From: Ophiostoma sp. CBS 140.51
Taxonomy: Eukaryota; Ascomycota; Sordariomycetes; Ophiostomatales; Ophiostomataceae
NCBI GenBank assembly: GCA_029298735.1
Contig: JANSLP010000102.1
Location: forward strand, 1 to 64,000
Direction of reading: 5' to 3'
DNA length: 64,000 nucleotides
Shown here: piece after piece, positions 55,810 through 64,000 of the stretch
Position numbering within the stretch: position 1 is the stretch's first letter
How the letters are laid out: each line of letters starts with the position of its first letter
Notes under the pieces: generated by a model
What the model was told of the DNA's origin: nothing
What the model saw: the letters and a program-made list of their open reading frames with translations, nothing else
Databases searched by the model: none
Translations under genes and position numbers: made by a program

Positions 55810-57015
55810 ATGGACATCACCAACCTCAACTGGAAAGAAACCATCTACGACCCTGATGCATCATTGCGCAAGGCCATGCAGCGGACTGACTGGCCGGCGC
55901 TCTGCCGTCTGGCCTCGAGTCTGCGAGGCGGTGTACCCTGCAAACCGTTGGACACCACCACTAATGGGCTGAACAACATGGCCCGTCTCCTACAGTTTGA
56001 TGACAGTGTGTTGTGGGTGGCACGCATTGCCATGAGACCACCGGAAGTGGCCTCGGCCAAACTGCGCAGCGAAGTCGACACGATGCGCTGGATCCACGAG
56101 TCGTCTGGCCTGCCTGTGCCCAAGGTCTTTGCAAGCGAAACTGAGGTTGGGCCACGCAATGTAGCTGGTGTACCTTTTGTTCTCATGGAGTTTTTGCCGG
56201 GGAACACGGCCATGGACTCGAATGGAGGCTATGATGTGAATCGCGGCGTCATTCCGGAAGCGCTTCGACCACAATTCTATCGCCAGGTGGCTGCATTCCA
56301 TGTGCAAATGACATCTTTAAGGCTGCCTCAGATTGGAACTGTCCGCCAAAGAGAAGACGGTGGTTTCGAGGCCGGTCCCATACCAGGCATTGGCGGTCCT
56401 TTCGACACAGCTACGGAATTTTTCAATGCGTGGGCAGACTACACCAAGTTTCCTCGACGTCCAGACGAGATTGTTGAAATTATGCGTGGAGCACCAGAGA
56501 CACAACAGGTCTTGTCGTCTGTCGAGACGTTCCTGACAAGACTGCGTGATATGGCGCCACGGCTGGCCCAGCATCATAAAAGCGACAACGGACCCTTCCC
56601 ACTCTGTCACTCGGACTTTCTTCACAGCAATATCGTCGTGGATCACGACACGTTTGACGTTCTCGGCATCATTGACTGGGAAGGCGCTTGCACTCTCCCA
56701 CTAGAGCTCGTGCAGTTTCCACGTTTTCTGAGCTTTATGCCACGCAACTTCGGCAGTCCCAATCGATTCTACGAGGACGGCATGCCTCAAGATGATGAAG
56801 AAAGACAACAGTGGCAAGAAAGACAGCAGTACTTACAGATGGTCAACGAGTATGAGAACAACGAAGGTGGAGGCGACCACACACTCTCAAAGTGTCTTGC
56901 AGATGAGAGCTCACAAGCTCTGCCTTATGCCATGGATGGCTTTGATGGTGGCAAGATGGGGCTTTATGGTCAGGTGCTGGACGACATTGAGAAGGTGCTG
57001 TCAGAGGGTAAATAA
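55810..57015 (+). CDS. APH/choline-kinase-fold phosphotransferase in the peptide cluster
   Basis: A single-exon frame; the chosen start MDITNLNWKE gives 401 residues, typical for fungal APH-family proteins. The catalytic loop is intact: His267-Ser-Asp269 with Asn274 (CHSDFLHSN), and the metal-binding Asp289 in IIDWEGA. The N-lobe shows the usual LWVARIAM strand and an SEVDTMRWIH helix, and an FVLMEFLPGN hinge. Such enzymes phosphorylate small molecules or, rarely, proteins, using ATP. Its place between precursor and the second UstYa gene, on the same strand, suggests it may act on the peptide or give self-protection, but APH-like genes are abundant in these fungi and the link could be accidental. 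No signal peptide is seen, so it should be cytosolic while the peptide matures in the secretory pathway. Confidence 0.8.
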   Translation: MDITNLNWKETIYDPDASLRKAMQRTDWPALCRLASSLRGGVPCKPLDTTTNGLNNMARLLQFDDSVLWVARIAMRPPEVASAKLRSEVDTMRWIHESSGLPVPKVFASETEVGPRNVAGVPFVLMEFLPGNTAMDSNGGYDVNRGVIPEALRPQFYRQVAAFHVQMTSLRLPQIGTVRQREDGGFEAGPIPGIGGPFDTATEFFNAWADYTKFPRRPDEIVEIMRGAPETQQVLSSVETFLTRLRDMAPRLAQHHKSDNGPFPLCHSDFLHSNIVVDHDTFDVLGIIDWEGACTLPLELVQFPRFLSFMPRNFGSPNRFYEDGMPQDDEERQQWQERQQYLQMVNEYENNEGGGDHTLSKCLADESSQALPYAMDGFDGGKMGLYGQVLDDIEKVLSEGK

Positions 57016-57821
57016 TATCAACATCTTCCAGGCACAATGAAACTAAATTTCTTTTCTATTCAATTTTCCATAATTATTCTGTACAGAAAAACGAAGGAAA
57101 ACCCAATTTGCTTAAAAACACCTCACGTTTAACGGGTTGCTTCTTTTGGCATATAAGTGCGAGCATGTGAGGAACGGTTCTGCTGCCCTGTGCTGTTGGG
57201 CTGACGCCTCTTTGTTGTGCAGTGTGTTGCAGTTGTGTTGCACTGTCCTGCTAAGCGCTGCAGATGGCGTGTGTGGTTAAAGATGACGGCAACTCAGGCT
57301 GACATGAGAATTTGTGTTTGGGAGTTCAATATTAGCCAATAAATTGAAAGGTCGCCACGTCCACGGGATGTAAGCCGTTAGCAAACTGCTAGCACTGCTT
57401 ACCAAAGTTCTACACGAAGGGTGCTTTGTTTGTGCGTCAGAGAAGACCGGCGACCGATATACGAGTATACCCATTGCAGATGGTGGTGTGAGACAGATGT
57501 ATTTATTTCTTTGGGTTGTGTTGAACAATTATCATTCCTGCTTTGCATTTATTTTATTTTCTTTACGATAGTCATTACCAACAAACATCTGCACTACGTC
57601 GGACATCCTACATTGACTCGCGTCACACTTCTTCACAAAATAAACACATAGAATCCCATTCAATCATCTCTAACATCCCTCACAATGGTTTTCTTTGAGG
57701 TTTTCTGTTATTGCGTTTCTGTCCTCGTTGATTTTTCCTTGACTCTATTTCACTTTGCCCGCATAGTTGCCTACACCATCCTTTGATTTCCACTGCCCCA
57801 TTCATTCCCCATCTTTTCACA
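57016..57821. other. Intergenic region upstream of UstYa homologue B
   Basis: 0.8 kb with no coding frame I recognise. The last 150 bases are T/C-rich on the plus strand, as for a leader. Confidence 0.5.
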
Positions 57822-58692
57822 ATGTCAAAAGATGCAACTAAAGACAACGGTGAATATGACCGTCTTCCACTCGGCGACGACGATCCGAGCGCCACGGAGG
57901 TCGACAACTTTGAACGCAAGCCGACTGTGATCCGCCGTTCGTGGATTTTCCACCGCTTTATCCAAGTCGTCATTGTCTTTTGGGCGACTGTCTTGCTCGC
58001 CGGCGCCGTGGCCATCCTCTCCCAGCACATCGTGAACCGTCAACTGGCAGCTGCCACCTCGACCTGTGTCTGCGCACCCCACGACCAGTACCGCGTCGCC
58101 GAAGACTTTACCTCGAATGTTCCTCAGTGTAAGTGGCCCCCTTCTTCCAAACAAAAATATCTTCTAACTTCTCTTAGTCGGTACGACTCTTCTTCAGTTT
58201 GACGAGACAATGGGCTTCACGTTTGACCCGCGCACGGCCACGACGGCCGATGTCGAGGACGTCCTTCACCACTGGGCTTCACTCAGTCCTATCGGCGACG
58301 GTTTTATTCTCAGTAACAACAGTCGCGAGTTGCTACCAGAACCCAAGTGGATCGCCGGTGCTGGTGAAGGCCTGCACAACCTGGCCGTCTACCACCAGAT
58401 GCATTGTCTCTACAGACTCATGATGGCCTACAACGATGCCGTTTTGGGTACACCAACGGATGTTGACCACGCCCGCCACTGTTTTAATTATATCCGGCAG
58501 ACCATTATGTGCGTCGCCGATACGACGCTCGAAGGCGTCAACCCAGACAGCGAGCGCCCCGAGACGGCCCGAGTTGGTGCGCACCGGGTGTGCAAAGACT
58601 ACAGCCAGGTGCAGGCGTGGGCACAGGCGCACCGACGGCAGCCGGTGCCGGGGTACAATCCCCATCCGCATAAACATGAGGGGCATCAGTGA
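57822..58692 (+). CDS. UstYa/DUF3328-family oxidase homologue B
   Basis: Two exons (57822-58128, 58178-58692) join across a 49-base intron (GTAAGT donor, CTAAC branch, CTTAG acceptor), giving 273 residues. One membrane helix lies at about residues 46-67, after a short charged cytosolic tail. The DUF3328 core follows, with first motif H175-x-x-H178-C179 (HQMHC), second motif H200-x-x-H203-C204 (HARHC), and the following RQTIMCVADTTLE stretch that accompanies the second motif in this family. Known RiPP clusters often carry two UstYa-type proteins (as with UstYa and UstYb). This is clearly divergent in sequence from homologue A, so they are not a recent duplication. It is probably anchored in the ER/Golgi and works on the Kex2-released or still linear precursor. 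The start at 57822 has a good context (ACAATGTC). Confidence 0.9.
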
Positions 58693-59045
58693 GGGCATCA
58701 GTCGTGTTGGATGGTTAGTTCGGGATGGAATCATGTGTACACGTTTGAAATTCTTCACATATTAGACAGCAGTGGAAGACACAAGACACAAGATGGAATA
58801 GTAAAACCCGTTTTGATAACCGTTGGCCGAATGCTAAAACAAGAGATTGAAGAAAGATTCAAGAAAAGGTAATCTAAGAAAACGCAGCCCGGAAAGAGAA
58901 AAAATAGAAAATAAAAACATCCCAAGTAGAAAACAAAAAAAAGAACAGAATAAAAAGAAACAGTCAAAAAACAGACCAAGAAAATTCAAATTAAAAAAAC
59001 AGACACCTTTTTTAATGCAACAGTCATCCCATCTCTTTACCACCT
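58693..59045. other. Convergent 3' regions, purine-rich
   Basis: From about 58830 to 59010 the plus strand is A-rich (the 3' tail of the minus-strand HAS1 gene is therefore T-rich). No coding frame is supported. This stretch separates the peptide locus from housekeeping genes. Confidence 0.5.
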
Positions 59046-60857
59046 CTATTGCCTCCGATTTCTGTGGCCCTGGCCACCGCCCTGTTGCCGCGGCTGGCTG
59101 CCGTATGCCCGCCGTCCGTTGTTGTTACCGTTGGCCTTGTTCTTCATGCTGGACAAAAGTGTCAGATCGACACGCGGCGGTGTAGCAAAACCGAAACTCT
59201 TTCCCACGCCGGCGAGATCCAGCTTTTGAATGTCAAAGACGGACCGCAGACTGTGGCTGCCATAGGCGTGCAGGTAGGAACGGAAGCCGTCCTTGGCCGA
59301 CTGGTGCAGATAGTGGTTTTGACTCATCAGCTTCTCGAGCTGGGACTGGACGCTGATCACCTTGTTGGTGGGGAACTCGTACTCGACGACGGGGACGCGG
59401 GCATCGCGCAGGTAGGCTAAGAAACCGACTTCGCTGGGAAGGAGGAAAAGGAGTGACTTGCCAGTGCCGTTGGTGCCACGCGCTGTCCGGCCGACACGGT
59501 GGACATAGGAACGGCCATCGTCTGGCGGGTCGAACTGGACGATCCAGTCGACGGCGGGGATATCGAGACCACGGGCGGCCACGTCTGTGCACAGCAAAAT
59601 ACCGTGCTCGGCATTGATAAACTCAAAGAACGTTGCTGTGCGCTTGGCCTGCTTCTGTTTGCCGTGCAAATCTAAGACACCGCCCAAATCAATGTACCGC
59701 AACAGATCGGCGTGGTACTTGACCGAATTGCACGAAGAGAAAAAGACAATGACCTTCTTCTTGCCGGCCATCTTCTTGAGGAAGTTCCACAGCAGCATAA
59801 AGCGGTTCTGCGACGGGCAAATCACGTATCCCTGCTCCAGGCCGGCGACAGTGCTGTGCTGCTGCTCGGCGTCGACATTGAGGTACAGCGGGTTGGGCCC
59901 CAGCGACACCTTGGCCAGATCGTCAATCTTTTGCGTCTGCGTGGCCGAGAACAGCATCGTCTGGCGCTTCTTGGGCAGAATCGAAATAATCTTGCGCAGC
60001 TCGTCCTCGAAACCGACCTCGAGAATACGGTCGGCCTCGTCAATGATGAGCGACCGCAAATTCTTGTAGACAAAGGGCGTGCTCTGCAGGTGGTCCAGCA
60101 GACGGCCCGGCGTGGCCACCAGCAGGTTGACACCTTTCGACAACTTATCGGCCTCGGCGCGCTTGTTGGCACCGCCCATCACAATGCCCGTCGTCTGCGT
60201 GTGGTACTTCATCAGCTCCTGGGCCACACCCCAGATTTGGAGGGCCAGCTCGCGCGTCGGCGTTACGATAATCGCACCAACACCGTTGCGCGGCTTGAAC
60301 TTGAGCGAGTACAGCATCTCGACGGCCGGGATCAAGAATGCCAGCGTTTTGCCCGAGCCCGTTTTGGCCGCACCCAGCAGATCCTTGCCGGCCAGCAGCG
60401 GCGCAATCGAGCGCTGCTGGATCTGTGTCATGATCGTCTTTTCCATGTCGGCAAGGCCGCGCTTGGTCTTGTCGGAGATGTTGAGGTCGGCAAATGCTGC
60501 CGAAGAGGGTGAAGCGCCATCGCCATCGACAGCCGGGAGTGTAAGGTGCTGCGTGTCGGCGTCGTCGCTGGCTGCGGGGAGTTGTGCCGGTTCGGACATG
60601 CCGTCGTCTTCTTCGTCAGAGGCCTTCTCCTCAACCTCCTCGTCCTGCTCGATGTCCTCGTCATCAGAGACCACCTCCTCGGCGTCCACCTCGACCACCT
60701 TCTGCTTCTTCTCCTTCTTCTCCTTCTTGGCCTTCTTGGACTTCTTCACCTCGCGCTCCGTCTCAACATGTTCTATTTCAGTCGAAGAGGCAGCGGCCGC
60801 CGCCTGGCTCTCGGCCCGCTCGCTGTGCCTTCTCTTTTTGCCGATTTTGTCTGTCAT
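59046..60857 (-). CDS. has1: DEAD-box ATP-dependent RNA helicase HAS1
   Basis: A single-exon frame; ATG 60857 ([12 protein letters not shown]) gives 603 residues. It continues upstream, but that extension is a Thr-rich leader reading. A Lys/Glu-rich, acidic N-terminus precedes the helicase core, with Walker [10 protein letters not shown] near residue 170, [40 protein letters not shown], and motif [10 protein letters not shown]. The segment around [26 protein letters not shown] and the late [13 protein letters not shown] are hallmarks of HAS1/DDX18. HAS1 acts in the nucleolus in 40S and 60S ribosome biogenesis, releasing snoRNAs from pre-rRNA. The C-terminus is Asn/Gly/Arg/Gln-rich. Confidence 0.95.
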   Translation of the reverse strand: MTDKIGKKRRHSERAESQAAAAASSTEIEHVETEREVKKSKKAKKEKKEKKQKVVEVDAEEVVSDDEDIEQDEEVEEKASDEEDDGMSEPAQLPAASDDADTQHLTLPAVDGDGASPSSAAFADLNISDKTKRGLADMEKTIMTQIQQRSIAPLLAGKDLLGAAKTGSGKTLAFLIPAVEMLYSLKFKPRNGVGAIIVTPTRELALQIWGVAQELMKYHTQTTGIVMGGANKRAEADKLSKGVNLLVATPGRLLDHLQSTPFVYKNLRSLIIDEADRILEVGFEDELRKIISILPKKRQTMLFSATQTQKIDDLAKVSLGPNPLYLNVDAEQQHSTVAGLEQGYVICPSQNRFMLLWNFLKKMAGKKKVIVFFSSCNSVKYHADLLRYIDLGGVLDLHGKQKQAKRTATFFEFINAEHGILLCTDVAARGLDIPAVDWIVQFDPPDDGRSYVHRVGRTARGTNGTGKSLLFLLPSEVGFLAYLRDARVPVVEYEFPTNKVISVQSQLEKLMSQNHYLHQSAKDGFRSYLHAYGSHSLRSVFDIQKLDLAGVGKSFGFATPPRVDLTLLSSMKNKANGNNNGRRAYGSQPRQQGGGQGHRNRRQ

Positions 60858-62111
60858 GGTTGCAATCGTTGTGGTGGTGGTTTGAGTGGTTTGCGGTGGA
60901 TGTGTGGTCGGTTGAAAGAGTACTGGTTGTTGGGATGGAGAGAAAAAAAGAGTAGCTCTCAAGAGGCGGCAGAAAAAAAAATTATGTGGGGACTCTTTTA
61001 TCGATAAGGGCGGTCAGCACTCGCACTCTGGGAAGGTGACAGCATTCTTAGTGCCTGAGGCACAGTGCCATAAGACGAGGCTGTCATTTTAGTTCTATCG
61101 GCACGTGACCCAATTTATGTCACTTCACTTACAGGGTGGTCAGCCTTGTTGAAATCTGCATAGACAAGAGTCAAATTGGTTGAAAAGTAAGTTGGGATTC
61201 AAGAGAAAGAACTAAACCAGACTCGTCGCACTTTGAGAAAAAAGAATAACGATTCTTATAACCGATTTTCAGTGAAATTTTGATAAAAATACTGTGAGTC
61301 AACAACGTCCATGATGCGTGGATTAGACCGTGATTACTTGATGCCTTGAGTGCTGTACTTCAGCGCTTGTTGTCCTGGAATTTAGGTACTTGTATGCCGC
61401 CTCCCAGCGCTGTGAATCGCCGGCCCTCAGCACACATTGAAGTCGAGAGCTTTTTATTGTGAAAAAAGATACCAACACCGGAGGCGGTTTTTGTTCCTAC
61501 AAGATTGAGTCCCTAACAACAAAAAAATATGTCAAATTTTATATGAACACCGACTGGCATATGAAGATTTTTGATAAGTTTTCTGTAAGAAATCTTGCTC
61601 GTAAGTTGAGACTCTCGCTTTGTCATGAACCGAACTAATAACGGAGGCCACACACAGCTGAAGTGCCCCGTCTCGTGGCATCGTAGTGTGAACAGAGGAA
61701 ATGTGAACAGAGAAAATGGTAAAATTGTGAAAAAATAGAATCGTTATATGCAATGACGCCACCACATTGTCCTGTCTCCGCTCTCTTTCGACTTGCTTGT
61801 ATTCTCAGCCTTTTTATTCTTTCATTTTCCATCCATTTTCCATCCATTTTTCCATTGTTCATGTTCTCGTCCGTTGAAATGCATCTTCCCGAAAAAGGAA
61901 ATTGTATCCCCGTTTCCATTTGTCTAGCCATCTGCCCAAAAACAGTAAAATGTGTGTGTGTGCGAAAAGGGTAAAGTAAATAAACACCTTTGCAAAAGAT
62001 CCGTAAAAGAAAAAGAAAAGGAAAGACTTAAAAAATCAAAAGGCACCGCGAAATGTTTGGTCATAATCGTACAAAAAATCAAAAGCAAACGAAATATCAA
62101 CGAGCTCTCCC
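60858..62111. other. Intergenic region, no gene seen
   Basis: 1.25 kb, AT-rich, between the HAS1 start and the PFK2/FBPase2 stop (both genes on the minus strand). It contains short frames without features and T/A-rich 3' sequence at 61930-62110. Confidence 0.5.
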
Positions 62112-63522
62112 CTAGTGGAGCACCTCTGGAATGGGCTGCTCGTGTTTTGCGGTCGAACCTTTTCCGCGCCACGTGCTGACGGCGTCGATGCCCGCCGGGT
62201 AGCGGATCTCTTCCGTACCATAAGCCCGCGGCGTCAGCTTGATGAGCGTGTGCAGCGGCACGTTCATCCAGGGGCTGCGCTCCTGGTCCTTCTTCATGAA
62301 ATAGGCATAGATGCAGCGGATAACTGCCTGGTGCGTAATAATGAGAATGTCCTCGGAGCGCTCGAGTTCCATAATAATGGGTTCAAGGCGGATCACGACG
62401 TCGCGGTAGGACTCGCCGCCGCGGTAGCGGTAGTTGTACTTGTCGGCGTCGCGGGCCTGGAAGTCTTCGGGGAACTCGTCCTTGATCTGCTGGTAGGTGT
62501 AGCCGTCGCAGACGCCCGAGTCGAGCTCGTCGAGCGCCTTCCACTGTAGCTGGTTGTAGTCCTTGGGCAGGTGGCGGGCGGTGGCAATGGTGCGTTTGAG
62601 GGTCGAGGTCCAGACAGTCAGCGGGCGGTCGTCGCCGACGGACTGGCGTACCAACTCTGGTAGTTTCAAAGCGTACTGCTCGCCGCGGGGCGAGATCTCG
62701 GCGTCACCGCCAATGCGGCCGCTCAGGTTGTACATACTCTCGCCGTGCCGTGACAGCCAGACGGAGCGCGGGCGGATGTGCACGTTCATCAGGTAGTAAA
62801 CAATGCGGCTCTGCAGGTAGTCGCGGATGCGGCTGATGATGACGCGGCTGCCCGTGTCCATGATCTTGAGGTACGTCAGCTCGCCTTCGTCGCCGTCGCC
62901 GTCAATGGTCTTGTAGACCTTTTCGTATTTGCGGATGCGGTTGCGGAAGTCGAGGGCAGCCTGCTCTGGGTCCTGGCCGACATAGTCTGGGCTGGTGGTC
63001 TTGACGTCACGGATGTTGGCCATGATGAGGTCCTCGTCGTCGCACTTGCTCTCAACAAAGAGCACTTCGATGCCGTTGGCCGTGCACAAATCCAAGATCC
63101 ACTTGCGGCGTTCTTTTGTTGAGTTGGTCGCATCGAGAATGCCGACGACACCTCCGCCCGTCTTCAGCCACTTGAGCATGTCGGCTACGGCCGCCTCGGC
63201 GGCGGCACGGCGCATCCGCTCGCCCTCGGCATTGTCGGTATCAAAGAAATCGGCGGGAGGCTGAGCGGCGTCTTTCCGGCGGTAGTTGCCGACGTTGAAG
63301 GTTTGTGCAGGAATGGAGAGCCACTGGAGGTATCGTTGTGCTGGTAAGGGAAGTTAGAATTTAATTGGATTTATTGGAGAGCAGTTAAACACAATTGCGT
63401 CGTGTTGTGCACGTTGACATACCTTTCTGGGCGATGAAGCTCTTGCCCCGGGCGGGGAGCCCCACCATCACCACACACACCTTGAGGTCCTCCACCTGGA
63501 CACCGTACGAACCACGTGCCAT
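62112..63522 (-). CDS. 6-phosphofructo-2-kinase / fructose-2,6-bisphosphatase
   Basis: Exons complement 63423-63522 and 62112-63340 join across an 82-base intron (GTATGT donor, CTAAC branch, ACCAG acceptor), giving 442 residues. The kinase half begins with Walker A GLPARGKSF (residues 21-29), split from FNVGNYRR and GILDATNSTKERR by the intron. The phosphatase half carries the catalytic SRHGES (Arg231, His232), the ELDSGVCDG acid residue and the second His370 in ITHQAVIRC, so both activities look intact. The enzyme makes and removes fructose-2,6-bisphosphate, the main allosteric switch between glycolysis and gluconeogenesis. Sequence between the two halves (YLKIMDTGSRVIISRI) is typical. The short N-terminus lacks the long regulatory extension of yeast Pfk26. 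Confidence 0.94.
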
Positions 63523-64000
63523 GGCCACTGCAGATTGTGTGCAGGCCGAAAGGCGGCGGGGAAAAAGAAGGGGGGTGGTTGAGGAGAGTGCGTAAAATAT
63601 GAACGGTAAATTGATTGTCGTATGTCGAATGTTAAGAATCAAGAACAAGGTCGTCAAATTTGAGGTCCGCTGAAAAGAAGGTGCGTCGCGTAAAGGGAAA
63701 CTGCAAAGCTTCTCTCAAAAGGCAAAAGGGCCCCAAAGATGGCAGTCGCAACCGCTAGTCGACTATCGGCCGTTAAGAATTTGAGAATTGGTTCTCGACG
63801 AGTCGCAATGCGTCAAATGGCTAGTATGGAGTCGCAAAGGTCCCCTCAGCCGATCGGTTTCGCGGGTGATGTCGGGTTGGTGGTAACTGGAGGTTTGGGG
63901 AATTTCAACCAGTTAGGCGTGCAGGGCTAGGCGAATGGAGAAAACGGGGCCCTGTTTTTCTCAAGTTCCTCACGTTCTTCAGGGTATTGAAGAAACAACG
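63523..64000. other. Upstream region of the PFK2/FBPase2 gene, window end
   Basis: About 480 bases preceding the minus-strand start. Frames here are short and featureless. It is probably promoter and leader. Confidence 0.5.

Overview
The window is nuclear DNA of a filamentous ascomycete (Pezizomycotina), most likely a Sordariomycete. The evidence is short introns (about 50-130 bases, GTRAGT-type donors, CTRAY-like branch sites, pyrimidine-rich acceptors), a Zn2Cys6 regulator, an SSN8 cyclin with a Gly/Asn/Gln-rich insertion, UstYa/DUF3328 proteins, and long pyrimidine-rich 5' leaders. The exact genus cannot be read from the sequence. I saw no rRNA, tRNA, transposon or CRISPR array.

Positions 1-46 kb carry mostly housekeeping or regulatory genes: a JmjC/R1-zinc-finger chromatin protein (819-5318); a small mitochondrial-type protein (5621-5994, minus); a 7.9 kb stretch with no convincing gene leading into a small conserved Ser/Pro-rich protein (13926-14537); a TauD/TfdA dioxygenase (17713-18783); cyclin C/SSN8 (18996-20379, minus); a Ca2+-regulated mitochondrial carrier (21457-24093); a membrane-anchored DUF4097-like protein (25853-27601); an MCT-type MFS transporter (28090-29505, minus) divergent from a large Zn2Cys6 factor with an SR-like segment (30427-34962); a WDR48-type WD40 protein (35980-39566); the mitochondrial SAM carrier (39939-40781, minus) divergent from a TilS-type tRNA-Ile lysidine synthase (41234-43846); and a histidine acid phosphatase (44426-46120).

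Positions 46.3-58.7 kb look like a compact secondary-metabolite locus of the fungal RiPP (dikaritin/KEP) type. A 141-residue secreted precursor (54909-55334) carries seven exact copies of the hexapeptide WSDDWG, each preceded by a Lys-Arg Kex2 site. Around it are two UstYa/DUF3328 proteins, each with the paired HxxHC motifs (52664-53745 minus, 57822-58692 plus), an APH-fold kinase (55810-57015) and a seven-exon ABCC exporter (46308-51262 minus). The expected sequence of events is secretion, Kex2 cleavage at KR, UstYa-type oxidative modification or cyclisation of the core, and export. The core has no Tyr, Phe or Cys, so any aromatic cross-link would have to use Trp. I do not recognise this core as a described peptide, and it is the main point of interest in the window.

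Positions 59-64 kb return to housekeeping genes: the DEAD-box helicase HAS1 (59046-60857, minus) and 6-phosphofructo-2-kinase/fructose-2,6-bisphosphatase (62112-63522, minus). Exon boundaries were derived by hand from splice consensus and reading-frame continuity. No similarity search was possible, so family names rest on motif recognition.
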